Below the pieces are notes generated by a model. It had not been told where the DNA came from. It did not search any database and saw only the letters and a program-made list of their open reading frames with translations. A program made the translations under genes and the position numbers. 64,000 bases of DNA from Alteromonas_F sp964429915 (GTDB taxonomy: Bacteria; Pseudomonadota; Gammaproteobacteria; Enterobacterales; Alteromonadaceae), in assembly GCA_964429915.1 (NCBI GenBank), contig CAYSDZ010000014.1, forward strand, positions 1 through 64,000. Reading direction: 5' to 3'. Shown here one piece after another: positions 1 to 9,700 of this stretch (position 1 is its first letter; each line of letters opens with the position of its first letter).

Positions 1-107
1 ATAGAAAAAATGAGCGTATTGTGCGCAAGCCAGCGCTCAAAGCGCACTTCATAGCCTTCGCTTTCAAGTAGTTCCGCAATGTTCGCATTTATCGCAAGCC
101 ATGCCAT
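1..107 (-). CDS. Partial small protein downstream of the relaxase
   Basis: The 5' end of a gene that continues past the left edge. The start is ATG at 107, behind a good ribosome binding site (AAGGA about 6 bases upstream), 9 bases after the relaxase stop. Thirty-five codons are visible, beginning MAWLAINANIAELLES and with no stop. The tight spacing suggests it belongs to the same mobilisation operon as the relaxase. I do not recognise the family; no domain can be named from this fragment. Confidence 0.5.
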   Translation of the reverse strand, partial: MAWLAINANIAELLESEGYEVRFERWLAHNTLIFS

Positions 108-116
108 TGTCCTTTC

Positions 117-1297
117 TTATATCTCAGGCTCAAAATCCATACCCTTGTCGTCATCACGCCTGTTTTGATGATTTGAATTATTGGTGTTTTGAGTGCTTTT
201 GCTTTGCGTATTCATTTTCGAGCGTTTAGCGTGTTTTGATTTTTCTTCATGCTTGGCGACATGAGAAAGGTCACGCAGCAGCGCTTGGCGCTCTTTTTCT
301 TGGGTATCACGAAGCAATTGAATTTGCGTTTGTAAGTTCTGACGCTCGGTTAACTGCTTTTGAATCAGTTCTTCTTGCTGTTTACGATCACGCAAATGTG
401 CTTGCCATGCTTCTTGTTCATTGCGTTTTCGGGTTTTCCAGTAGCGGCCATTGAGCTTGTCCCAAATGCCTTTGAAGCCTTTGTGGATTCTTGCGGATCG
501 CTTCAGTTCTTCAGCTTGCCAGCGTTTTTGCTGATATTCTTTAAGGCTGGCGCGTACCGAGCGGTGATCATTGGTCAGTTTGGCTTTTTGCCCAAGCTGG
601 CGCGTGAGTGAATATACTTCTCCATATACATCCAAAGCTACAAAACCGCGTTTATCGCCCTTAGCTAAAAAATAGCCTTTCTCTTGAAGCGCATGCTCGG
701 AACTGGTTTTGGTGTCGGATATTGCCCAGCACTCCTGAAGCTCACTTTTTATGTCCGAAGCTTTACGGCCGACGCGCTGTGCTTGCTGCCATTCTGCGCG
801 GGTGAAGTTCAACGGGTTTTTCTTGGTTTTGTCTTTGAAACCTTCCGGAAGCTTCCAGCCATGTTCGAGATACAGTGATTTAGATAGGTCATTGAGCTTT
901 AATTTTGGGTGAGAAATATTGACCGCCTTCATCTCATCCGCACTGTACGGCTCCAAACGCAGTGCGCATGGCGGCGGCCTTCCTTTTCATGGAAGACCAC
1001 CATGCGGGGCTGACCTCCCAGCCCCAGCTTTTGCTCCACGCGCTCTAGCGTTTTTTCAAAGGTCTGAATATCGACCTTTTCATCTTGAGGCGGGTTCAGG
1101 CTCAGGGAGTACATAAATTGCTTGCACTTGGTTCCCTTGGAAAGCGCACAGGCCTCATTCAATGCGCCAAGAACATCTTGTGCCATAAAACCGCTTACCT
1201 CATGCACATTCACGTGCTCATTTTGCTCCCCGCTAAGCAGATGAAGCGCCATTTGGCGACCACCAGCACGTTGATTACCCTTGAGGATCATTGTCAT
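117..1297 (-). pseudogene. Relaxase (mobilisation nuclease), interrupted by a -1 frameshift
   Basis: Relaxase that would nick oriT and lead plasmid or element DNA into a recipient. The N-terminal part starts at ATG 1297 or 1291 (MILKGNQRAGG), overlapping the end of the mobC-like gene. It carries a tyrosine motif (FMYSLSLNP) and the histidine metal motif HEKEGRRHAHCVWSR. It then runs to a stop near 929. The rest continues in the -1 frame from about 956 (SADEMKAVNISHPKLKLNDL) with a long charged coiled-coil tail ending at 117. In intact relatives VWSR and the DEMKAVN segment are continuous, so one base appears lost (or two gained) around 940-960. No slippery heptamer is visible there. It is either a real pseudogene or a sequencing error; the flanking reading frames look otherwise well kept. 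Confidence 0.72.
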
Positions 1298-1703
1298 CCT
1301 CCTTTTCTGGTTCACTTTGGGGTTTTAGCCCTAGAGCTTTGATTAATGTGTCGCGCATCCAATGAATGGCCGAAACAGACTCATTGAGTGATTCCACAAC
1401 GTCATGATTGACGGGGAGAGAGCCTGAATTAGCAGCTTTTGCGAGTTGGTTGATATTGGCGCTAATTCGAGATTTTCCAAACGCTCCAATAAGCTTGGCA
1501 ATAGCTTTTTGATCAATATCAGCAGTTTCACCGCGAGCGCGCTTTTTGGGCATATCCGGCATATCCTTTTTAAAGATGAGCCAGCGGATATAGGCGGCAA
1601 GAGGTCTACCTGCCGCTGCCGTTTCGAGCGCTTTGCGCTCTTCTTCCGTGAAACGCATTGAAAATGGAGGTGGGTATTTGGATGATGGCTTTTTATTTCC
1701 CAT
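1275..1703 (-). CDS. mobC: MobC-like relaxosome accessory protein
   Basis: 142-residue protein resembling plasmid mobilisation MobC proteins. These bind oriT, often through a ribbon-helix-helix fold, and help the relaxase open the DNA. Visible are the N-terminal segment PFSMRFTEEERKALETAA, typical of ribbon-helix-helix starts, a middle with ISANINQLAKAAN (the conserved MobC signature region), and an acidic tail. ATG 1703 is chosen over ATG 1718 because a strong GGAGGAG site lies just upstream of it, inside the longer alternative. The 3' end overlaps the relaxase start, as in compact mob operons. Family confidence is good; whether it still works is doubtful because the adjacent relaxase is broken. 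Confidence 0.75.
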   Translation of the reverse strand: MGNKKPSSKYPPPFSMRFTEEERKALETAAAGRPLAAYIRWLIFKKDMPDMPKKRARGETADIDQKAIAKLIGAFGKSRISANINQLAKAANSGSLPVNHDVVESLNESVSAIHWMRDTLIKALGLKPQSEPEKEDDNDPQG

Positions 1704-1959
1704 TATCAACTCCTCCATACATCAAAATGGGACTTTCGGCATCGCTCTTAAAATCATTATCTCCTTCGGCAAAAGGGTAAATGCTTTCTAAATTTGATAA
1801 TAACTTGCTGATTTTTGCTGGTTTAGAAGTGACGTTTAGACCAGTTGATAGCAGTTTAGATAGTGTTGGCAACCAGCTTCCGCAACCACTTATTAAAATC
1901 GCATATTTTGTCGTTTTAATAATACCTCGTACTTTACACAATACCCTACATATAAGGCT
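1693..1959 (-). pseudogene. Possible C-terminal fragment of an actin-like ATPase (PilM/ParM-type)
   Basis: An open frame without a convincing start (only TTG at 1941) follows an in-frame TGA at 1960-1962 and overlaps the first bases of mobC. The translation contains YAILISGCGSWLPTLSKLL, which looks like the second phosphate/adenosine motif of PilM- or ParM-type actin-like ATPases (usual form ILLxGGGSxLPGL). A tail PFAEG...SPILMYGG resembles the PilM end. It would be the 3' remnant of a gene once upstream of mobC, its 5' part replaced by the sequence beyond about 1960. This is an inference from short motifs; the alternative is a chance open frame in an oriT/promoter region. Confidence 0.3.
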
Positions 1960-2042
1960 TCAACTATAAAATCAGTATGGTTACTTTTAATTTTTTTGAG
2001 TAACGTATCATCAAATAAATCGCTTCAATCTACACATCCATT

Positions 2043-2576
2043 CTATTTTTGCCGTTCTTCAGTGTTCGCAAGGTCTGTCTCGATGAAATTCACTATCTTA
2101 ACAAAACACGTCATCATTATTATCCAAGCCGCACTGACACAAATTAGCGTAAAATAAGGGCCATAGGGGAATGTTACAGCATTTAGACGCATTGCTGCCA
2201 AATAGCTAATAGGTGCAAAAACGCCAGCCAACGCGGTTATCAGCATTGGTTTATTTAAAAATGTTCGCAGGCTATGCCGTAATGTTCCCGCAAACCCAAT
2301 CCATATTGCGATTAACCAAAAAGGTATAGGTAATATATCAGGCTCATTGCGGAAGGCGTATAAACCAAATTTATAAAAAATACTGTCTGCAATTATTCCT
2401 ATAAGAGCGCAAGACGCAATCACTTCAAGTTCTCGCTTCCATTGGTAACACAACAAAAAATGCACAGCAAACAGAGGCAACAAGAAGAGATAACTACTAT
2501 CGCCTTTGCCAACAGCTAAAAACCATATCGTTTGGAACCAAATAAAGTTAGCTATGTAAGGATAAGGGCACTTCAT
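2043..2576 (-). CDS. DUF2878 family inner-membrane protein
   Basis: 177-residue, very hydrophobic protein with about five or six membrane segments. It matches DUF2878 by its overall pattern: an early NFIWFQTIWFLAV segment, then a conserved-looking GIIADSIFYKFGLYAF and a PIPFWLIAIWIGFAGTL block. Function is unknown. In other proteobacteria DUF2878 genes usually sit with cfa, DUF1365 and DUF3833 genes in a lipid/photoreactivation cluster; none is here, so it is isolated next to the mobilisation remnant. ATG 2576 is preferred; the upstream in-frame TTG (2588) has no ribosome binding site. Confidence 0.7.
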   Translation of the reverse strand: MKCPYPYIANFIWFQTIWFLAVGKGDSSYLFLLPLFAVHFLLCYQWKRELEVIASCALIGIIADSIFYKFGLYAFRNEPDILPIPFWLIAIWIGFAGTLRHSLRTFLNKPMLITALAGVFAPISYLAAMRLNAVTFPYGPYFTLICVSAAWIIMMTCFVKIVNFIETDLANTEERQK

Positions 2577-2893
2577 GCTTATTCTCAATAAATATTATAT
2601 AAATACGTTTACGAAGCAGGGTTATGATTTGATTCATTGTTACATTACTGTCATGTATGCCCAATCCAACTTAGAAATAAGTAAATGAAAGAGTGGGTAG
2701 AAAGTTGTAACATATCGATATCATTGACGTTTCGAAGCGCTAATTATTGTTCATAGGTTTATTACTCACTAGGGCGAAGCGTAAATTCAGGAATACCGAA
2801 GAACCTTATAAAACGGAATCTGTAAACCAAACCTAGTCGGAAAATCTATCCTTCCTAAATAAGAAACGAACAGCATTTAAATGGGACTCGCTA
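2577..2893. other. 317-bp intergenic region between divergent genes
   Basis: A/T-rich spacer between the divergent DUF2878 and DUF1003 genes that should contain both promoters. A TTGACG box near 2724 could be a -35 element, but no well-spaced -10 was found. No inverted repeat, small gene or RNA gene was recognised. Confidence 0.4.
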
Positions 2894-3403
2894 ATGAAAA
2901 AATACTTTGAAAACCTAGCTCGAGCATTATTCGATTTGAAATTTGGTGAATTAACAGAAACAGAACAAAACGTTATCAAAAGTATTGCCAATCAAGCACC
3001 TATTGTCAGTAACGTTAACCAATGTTTCAAAGATCAGCTTACTTTTGGTCAACGTGTGGCAGATAAAGTGGCTGAGTTTGGCGGTTCATGGACGTTTATC
3101 ATTATATTTGTTTGCATAATGATTACCTGGATGGGAAGCAATATATTTTTATTTGCCTCGGACGACGCCTTTGACCCATACCCGTTTATTTTATTAAATC
3201 TTGTATTGTCTACACTTGCCGCAATGCAAGCACCTATTATTATGATGTCGCAAAATAGACAGTCTGACAAAGACAGGCTGGCAGCCTCTTTAAACTACGA
3301 AGTGAGTTTGAAAACTGACCTTGAAATCATTCGACTTCATCAAAAGTTAGATGCAATGGCTGAAAAGTTGGAAGCAGCAGTAGGCGTCAAAAACGATGCT
3401 TGA
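2894..3403 (+). CDS. DUF1003 family membrane protein
   Basis: 169-residue protein with two central membrane helices (about residues 69-92 and 97-118) and a C-terminal helical tail (LDAMAEKLEAAV). The motif MITWMGSNIFLF...DPYPFILLNLVLSTLAAMQAP is the hallmark of DUF1003, whose usual form is FDPYPFILLNLxLSxxAAxqAPxIxMSQNRQ. The following MSQNRQSDKDRL is also conserved. Function is unknown; it is sometimes annotated as a cyclic-nucleotide-binding protein without good support. A GGGA site precedes the ATG. Its last 8 bases overlap the start of the mini-MscS gene, so the two are probably translationally coupled. Confidence 0.85.
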   Translation: MKKYFENLARALFDLKFGELTETEQNVIKSIANQAPIVSNVNQCFKDQLTFGQRVADKVAEFGGSWTFIIIFVCIMITWMGSNIFLFASDDAFDPYPFILLNLVLSTLAAMQAPIIMMSQNRQSDKDRLAASLNYEVSLKTDLEIIRLHQKLDAMAEKLEAAVGVKNDA

Positions 3404-4004
3404 TTGGCAGTGGGTAAACGCTTTTGTCGAGTGGTCGCATATTTATTCGATTAATTTAATCGGCTCAGGTTTAGTGCTCTTAGTTTATGCACTAGCTACG
3501 CGTATAGTACTACCCAAAATCAAGAGAAGCGTCGATAAAACCAAATTAAAGCCAGAGGCAAAAGCAAAAGCGAATCATACGGTCCATATCTTCTCCAGCA
3601 TCGTCACGATTGCTGTGCTTTTAATTATTTGGGGTATCGATTTTAGCGGATTATTAGTATTATCTACCTCAATACTTACTTTAACTGGTGTGGCTTTATT
3701 TGCCAGTTGGTCTCTGCTTAGCAATATTACCGCTTATTTTCTTATTCTTTTCCATAATTCATTTCGGCGGGGAAATTTTGTTCGCATTATGGATGCGGAT
3801 AATTATATTGAAGGGTTTATTTCTGAAATTAATGTCTTTAATACGACCTTAATCACTGAAGAGAGAGAGGTGGTCATTTATCCGAATAACCTAATACTTA
3901 CCCGACCTACTATGATTAACCCTAAAATGCGTTTAAATGGCATTGGTAAAGTTCAAGAAAAGTCTCAGAAGCAGGACGAATGCAAAGAAAAAGAAAGCGG
4001 GTAA
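3396..4004 (+). CDS. Short MscS-family mechanosensitive channel protein
   Basis: 202-residue MscS-type protein. Three membrane segments are visible (about 20-37, 66-85 and 89-119). The last includes the pore-helix-like GVALFASWSLLSNITAYFLI, followed by the beta-domain start FRRGNFVRIMD and a segment ending VVIYPNNLILTRPTMINP. MscS of E. coli has 286 residues. Here the C-terminal alpha/beta vestibule is missing and replaced by a short lysine/glutamate-rich tail. It overlaps the DUF1003 gene by 8 bases, suggesting a co-expressed membrane complex. A conductance role in osmotic shock follows from the family; channel activity of such a short form is not assured. Confidence 0.8.
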   Translation: MLDWQWVNAFVEWSHIYSINLIGSGLVLLVYALATRIVLPKIKRSVDKTKLKPEAKAKANHTVHIFSSIVTIAVLLIIWGIDFSGLLVLSTSILTLTGVALFASWSLLSNITAYFLILFHNSFRRGNFVRIMDADNYIEGFISEINVFNTTLITEEREVVIYPNNLILTRPTMINPKMRLNGIGKVQEKSQKQDECKEKESG

Positions 4005-4124
4005 ACAATAATAATTAATTTGTAAAATGTCGAACGCGCATTGGCTAGGTCTGGTTTTTCCAACTATTGTTACAGAACAAATTAGTCGTAGTTGCATATA
4101 AGATTTGTTAAGAATAGGTCTACA

Positions 4125-6659
4125 TTGAACGAAGCACAGCATATATTACTAAAGCAGTCTGCTGAACGATTGGCTTTATTGGGTCGAGCTACATTGTCTC
4201 TAGGGTTTGAGGTGTCTAATGAGTTGGAACCAAGCTATTTAAAAGGTAACCCAGTCATTCACAGTATCGAACGGTTTTCGGAAACCGATATAGAAATGCT
4301 TTGCTCATCAATATTGCATTCATCTTCACCATGCAAACGCAAAGAGTCTTTCTATAATAGAGCAGACGGCACACCTTCTGAACTCAAAAACCTACCTGAG
4401 TTTGTTAAAAACTTTAGATATATTCCTATCACTGACGAATATTCTATGTTTGGTGCCGTGTTTTTGTTTAATCAATCTGATTCTTATTTACGCCGAGGGT
4501 TATTCGATGCTTCCCCCTTTGTCGCTGCGTCGGTCAGTTTGTTTAGAAGTCGTCGGCAAACCGCTTACCTGCCTGTTCAAAGTCCAGTTGAACATGTAGA
4601 TGGAAGTGCCTTAGTCGATGCGGTGTTTAAACATACTTATCATCCCGTCATTGTATTTAATGACTCGTTCAAAGTACTGAAATCTAACGAAGCAGCGCAC
4701 AATTTATTTAAACAGAATATGGAGCGTGGGTGGCGAGCTGCTGATACATTAATTAGAAATCATCTACCCAGTATCGCTGAAGAAGTCTTTTCGTCAATTG
4801 GGCGAGTCAGTTTTCTACAGCATTTGGAAAAAGGCGATTGGGAGAATGTCTATTTCTTTGTAAACAAGCATCACTCCGTGTTGATAGACGTTTGTCTTTT
4901 TCAACTCAAAATGAATGGCCGAAACGCATTCTGTTTAATGTTCAACGAAAAAGCAGACGAACCCACGGAGGATGAACAAGCAAAGTCATCTATTCAACGT
5001 TTTAATGCCCTAACTGCGATGTTGCCGGTGGCGATTATTCAAGTGAATGAGTCAAGAGAATGCACTTATGCCAATGAATCTTGGGCTAAATATACAGGGT
5101 ATACTCACGCCAACACTCTAGGTACGGGGTGGATGGCTTGTTTTCCTCAAGGGGCTGTTGACCAGTTGTTCAGTGCGGTTTTACGTCAAGTCGGCACAGC
5201 CGAGCGATATACAACAGAAGTACGCTTAACGCGACTACATGGCGATGACCTTTGGGTAAGTTTAAGTGCGGTGGGCATATTTACCGAGCGTTATGAATTT
5301 TCTGGGGCCATTATATCGCTGAGTAATATTACTGAAACCAAGCATGTGGCGCATAGGCTTGAACAGAAAGCCACGACTGATCCTTTAACCGGTTTGAGTA
5401 ACCGAGCTGCCTTTCACGATCGTTTAGATCTTGCAATTCAGCGCTCCTTTCGTCATGGGGCCATGGCGCTGTTGTTTATTGATTTAGATAAATTCAAACA
5501 AATCAATGACACCTACGGACACGCCGCAGGCGATCATATTATTGTGACTGTCGCAAAACGTTTTCAAGATACCGTAAGACGAGAGGACTCTATTGCGAGA
5601 CTGGGGGGAGATGAATTTGCCATCATTTTGGCAGATGTTAAAAATAATTACGTTTTATCTAAAATTGCCACGAAGTTAGTCGATTCGATTGCTCTGCCTG
5701 TAGAGTATGAAGATAAAATTCTCAATTTGTCCTGTTCAATCGGTATTGCGACAGGGGAAGACGAGAGTGCGGATAGAAAAGAGATGTTGCGGCGTGCTGA
5801 TTTGGCACTTTACAAAGCAAAAGAATCGGGCAGAAATCAGCATCGTTTTTACGATGTTGAGCTAGAACAAAACGTATTTCTGGTCGATCGTATCAAAGCG
5901 GATTTAAGCGAACGCAAAGGTTCAGATTTTAGCCTTGCTTTTCAACCCAAATTCAATACAGAATCGCAACAACTCTGTGGATTCGAAATTATCACACATT
6001 GGCAAAACACCCAATTTCCCGATGTAGGGTTCACCGGCATCCTTGAAAAAATAGAGTCAAGTGGAGTTGTCGGGCGTTTCAATGATTGGTTGTTTCACAA
6101 GGTGGCATCTATAGCAAAGGCCATTGAAGAAAAAGGTATATTGCTCAACGATACGCTTTTTGGATTTAATTTATCGGCAAAACAGATACAAAGTGCAGAT
6201 TTATCAGAAACCATTATCGCCAGCTTCATTGAGCTGAATCTTAATCCAAAAAATTTTCAAATTGAGGTCAGCGAGGAGGCGTTTATGGGCGAAGAAAGTT
6301 ATGCAGAGCATAATTTTGCAAAGCTAAAACAAATCGGTTTTCGTATTGCTATTGACCATTTTGGGGCAGGGTATTCATCATTAAATATATTGAAAAAGCT
6401 TGCTTTAGACAAAGTAAAGCTAGATGCTTCATTGCTTCAGAACATATTGACTAATGAAGAACGCGCTCGATGGCTGGAAACGCTCATCTCTATTGGAAAG
6501 ATGTTAAACATTACGGTAGCGGCTGAAGGTGTGGGCGATTTACAAACCAGTGAGTGGTTGAGTGAAAAAGGGTGCGTCATACAACAAGGAACTCTATTTT
6601 ACGATACGGTTAATCAAAGCGATATGGAAAATTTACTCGTCAATATGAATAAAGCCTAG
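4125..6659 (+). CDS. PAS-PAS-GGDEF protein with degenerate EAL domain
   Basis: 844-residue cytoplasmic c-di-GMP protein without membrane segments. Order: an unassigned N-terminal region, a PAS-like region about 160-280, a clear PAS with PAC about 295-410 (ANESWAKYTGYT), a GGDEF domain about 415-580 and an EAL-like domain about 590-840. The cyclase site is intact (RLGGDEF, residues about 492-498) with an RxxD inhibitory site (RRED) five residues before it. The EAL domain has lost key residues: EAL is GFEIITHW, DDFG is DHFG and AEGVE is AEGVG. It is therefore probably an active cyclase with a non-catalytic, perhaps regulatory, EAL module. TTG 4125 (AGG upstream) is the likely start; TTG 4092 is possible. 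The CheB/CheR fusion follows 59 bases downstream. Confidence 0.82.
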   Translation: MNEAQHILLKQSAERLALLGRATLSLGFEVSNELEPSYLKGNPVIHSIERFSETDIEMLCSSILHSSSPCKRKESFYNRADGTPSELKNLPEFVKNFRYIPITDEYSMFGAVFLFNQSDSYLRRGLFDASPFVAASVSLFRSRRQTAYLPVQSPVEHVDGSALVDAVFKHTYHPVIVFNDSFKVLKSNEAAHNLFKQNMERGWRAADTLIRNHLPSIAEEVFSSIGRVSFLQHLEKGDWENVYFFVNKHHSVLIDVCLFQLKMNGRNAFCLMFNEKADEPTEDEQAKSSIQRFNALTAMLPVAIIQVNESRECTYANESWAKYTGYTHANTLGTGWMACFPQGAVDQLFSAVLRQVGTAERYTTEVRLTRLHGDDLWVSLSAVGIFTERYEFSGAIISLSNITETKHVAHRLEQKATTDPLTGLSNRAAFHDRLDLAIQRSFRHGAMALLFIDLDKFKQINDTYGHAAGDHIIVTVAKRFQDTVRREDSIARLGGDEFAIILADVKNNYVLSKIATKLVDSIALPVEYEDKILNLSCSIGIATGEDESADRKEMLRRADLALYKAKESGRNQHRFYDVELEQNVFLVDRIKADLSERKGSDFSLAFQPKFNTESQQLCGFEIITHWQNTQFPDVGFTGILEKIESSGVVGRFNDWLFHKVASIAKAIEEKGILLNDTLFGFNLSAKQIQSADLSETIIASFIELNLNPKNFQIEVSEEAFMGEESYAEHNFAKLKQIGFRIAIDHFGAGYSSLNILKKLALDKVKLDASLLQNILTNEERARWLETLISIGKMLNITVAAEGVGDLQTSEWLSEKGCVIQQGTLFYDTVNQSDMENLLVNMNKA

Positions 6660-6718
6660 CGTCTTATTTACGGTTAAGGTTTGTTTAATACCTTATCGAT
6701 TTACTTTATATATTTGGA

Positions 6719-9700
6719 ATGGTTATGAATGATACGAATGGCGCCAATAACGCGCCTTCTCATGTGATAGGAATTGGTGCATCTGCTGGCGGACTAGAAG
6801 CGTTGCAGGCATTTTTCAGTGGATTACGCAATGATTCAGGTGCAGCTTATGTGGTTGTGCAGCATCTATCCCCCGACTACAAAAGCATGATGTCCGAATT
6901 GCTTGCCAAACATACTGAAATGACCATTTTTGAAGTGCAAGATAGCATTGCTGTAGAGGCAAATTGTATTTACCTCATGCCACCTAGAAAAAACATGCTG
7001 ATAACAGAAGGCAAGTTGCTTTTGTCCGACCAAATGCCTGATGGTCGTCCCCACATGTCTATCGATGTTTTTTTGCGCTCACTGGCTGAAGATCAGCAAC
7101 ACCGCGGAATTGGGATCGTGCTCTCTGGTACTGGCACTGACGGTACACGCGGTATACGGGCGATGAAGGAAACAGGCGGCTTGGTGGTAGTACAAAAACC
7201 AGATTCGGCTAAATTCGACGGTATGCCAAAAAACGCATTTGATACCGGCTTGGCTGATATGGTACTCGCTCCCGAGAAAATGGGAGAGGCACTCATTAAC
7301 TTTATCCGTCATCCTTCTATAACCGGCGACACGCCTGTTATTCAGTATGCTAACTCTGAAGAAAGCAATGACGTTCTAAACGAAATTTTTAACTTGTTAA
7401 AAGAAAAATCTTCCATTAATTTTTCTCAATATAAACCTACTACGGTTGCAAGGCGAATTGAACGGCGTTTGGGCATAAATCAGCTAACCACCTTAGACGA
7501 TTACTTAAAGTTACTGATTAAATCGCCCAGAGAACTACAAATCCTCAGTAAAGAGCTGTTAATTGGTGTTACACGCTTTTTCAGAGACGGCGAGGCATTT
7601 GAGCGTTTGAAAGAGTTATCCGTAAAACGTCTTGTATCGAATCGTGAAGAAAAGGACGCAGTGCGAGTGTGGATTGCAGGATGTTCTTCGGGCGAGGAAG
7701 CGTATTCCATTGCTATTATGCTCAATGAGGCGATGGAAAAGGAAAACAGCAAGCGAGAAATAAAAATTTTTGCGACCGATGTGGATGAAGATGCAATCAC
7801 TGAAGCGAGTACGGGGACGTATTCACATGAAATAGTACAGGATATTCCTGAACACCTTTTAGAAAAATATTTTATTTTAAGCAATGGCGCTTACACGGTG
7901 AAAAACTACTTGCGGCAAATGGTGATATTTGCAGTTCATAACATGATAGAAGATCCCCCGTTTTCAAACGTGTCATTAGTGAGCTGTCGCAATGCGCTTA
8001 TCTATTTTCAGCAGTCGGCGCAAAAAAAGGTGTTGACGTCGTTCCATTTCGCTCTGCGCCAAGGAGGGATGCTATTTTTAGGCAATTCAGAATCATTAGG
8101 CGATATTCAGTCATATTTCGAAATATTAGATGAACGCAATAAGCTGTTCGCTAAAGTCTCTTCGGCTCGTATTCCGTTTACGACTGAATCGATTATGGCG
8201 CGAACAAAAGCAAGCGCGGAAGTAGAGTTTGGTCAGCAACAAACAGGCATGATTAGCCCTTCTCAGCCGTCGCGCGTGGTATTTAATGACCGATACAAAG
8301 CGGTAAGAGAAAAACTGATTTTTCATTATGCGCCTGACTGCATCATCATTAATGAAGACTTTGAAGCCATTCATGTATACGGCGATGTATCTCGTTATGT
8401 GATGCGTTTAAAAAATGGCAAAGTCAGCATAAAAATCAAAGATATGATAAAAGATGATTTAAGTGTGGCAGTGAGTACAGCGCTGTATCGCTGTGAAAAA
8501 AATGAAGAAGATGTGTATTACAAAGACGTCACATTTGATGACAACGGCCAGCCCCAAGCAATTGATTTGGCGGTCTTTGTTGTTAAGCAGGGAGAGCACA
8601 AAAATGCGCCAAGGGCCTACGTATTACAATTTATCGAACCGTCTGACAATGGTGAAGAACGCTCGAAAAAATCGAAAAAAATTGTATTCGACGCTAGCGA
8701 ACAGTTTAAGCAACGCATTGATGACCTCGAACAGGAGTTATTGAAAAAACAAGAGCATTTGCAAGTTACCGTAGAAGAATTAGAAACGACGAACGAAGAA
8801 CTGCAATCTGCTAACGAAGAATTAATGTCAGCAAATGAGGAGTTGCAAAGCACGAACGAAGAATTACAGTCAGTTAATGAAGAGCTTTACACAGTAAACA
8901 GTGAATATCAGGAAAAAATACGTCAGCTTACTGAAGCTAACTCCGATTTAGACAATGTCATAAATTCAACAGACATTGGTATTTTATTTTTAGATGGTAA
9001 CTTAACTATACGAAAATTCACCCCTCATGTGCAGCATTACATCAACGTACGCGCTTCTGATGTAGGTCGGCCTGTTCATCATATTTCTCATGAGCTAGAG
9101 TTTGACGGTTTTTTGAATAAAATTGCAGAAATGAGCAAACAAGATGACGTTTTTGAAAAAGATGTGTTTACAAAAGATGGCGAAGCTAGTTTACTTCGCA
9201 TAATGTCTTATGCCGTCAGCGAAGGCCAAGAAAAACGACAGGGTGTGTTGATCACTATTACCAATATTTCTCGACTCCGTTTCGTTGAAAATGCTCTAGA
9301 AAAGGCTAAACATCAATTTAAAATGTCATTGCAAAGTCGCACTCACCGTCTCAAATCTCGAATAGAAAAAAGTGATTCGGTGTCGTTACTGTTAGTTGAT
9401 GACGATGAAGTTTTTTGTGAGAGTGCATCGCGTCTGCTTGAAAATGAAGACCGCGGTATTAGTTTAGTTACAAGTGCCACGAGCGAAGACAGTATCGACT
9501 TGCTACAACGCATGAAAGTTGATCTCTTGATCCTCGATTACCAGCTAGCAGGTGAAACCGCAGAAGACGTAGTCAAAAAGTTGAAAGAAAATAACATTGA
9601 TTTACCCGTTATCTTGCTGACCAGCCAAGATGAACAAATAATGGGTGAGTCATTTTTAGAAAATGACATTGTTGACGTTATAAATAAGGACGCCATGTCT

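Noticed and set aside
1719..2042. oriT and nic site upstream of mobC
   Set aside because: No inverted repeat with a recognisable nic consensus could be found; the region may still contain one.
8493..8744. Open frames inside the CheB-CheR gene and many others antisense to large genes
   Set aside because: They lack ribosome binding sites and recognisable protein features and lie wholly within well-supported genes.
8785..8900. Short tandem DNA repeat
   Set aside because: It encodes the NEELQS heptads of the CheB-CheR coiled coil, a normal feature of this family.
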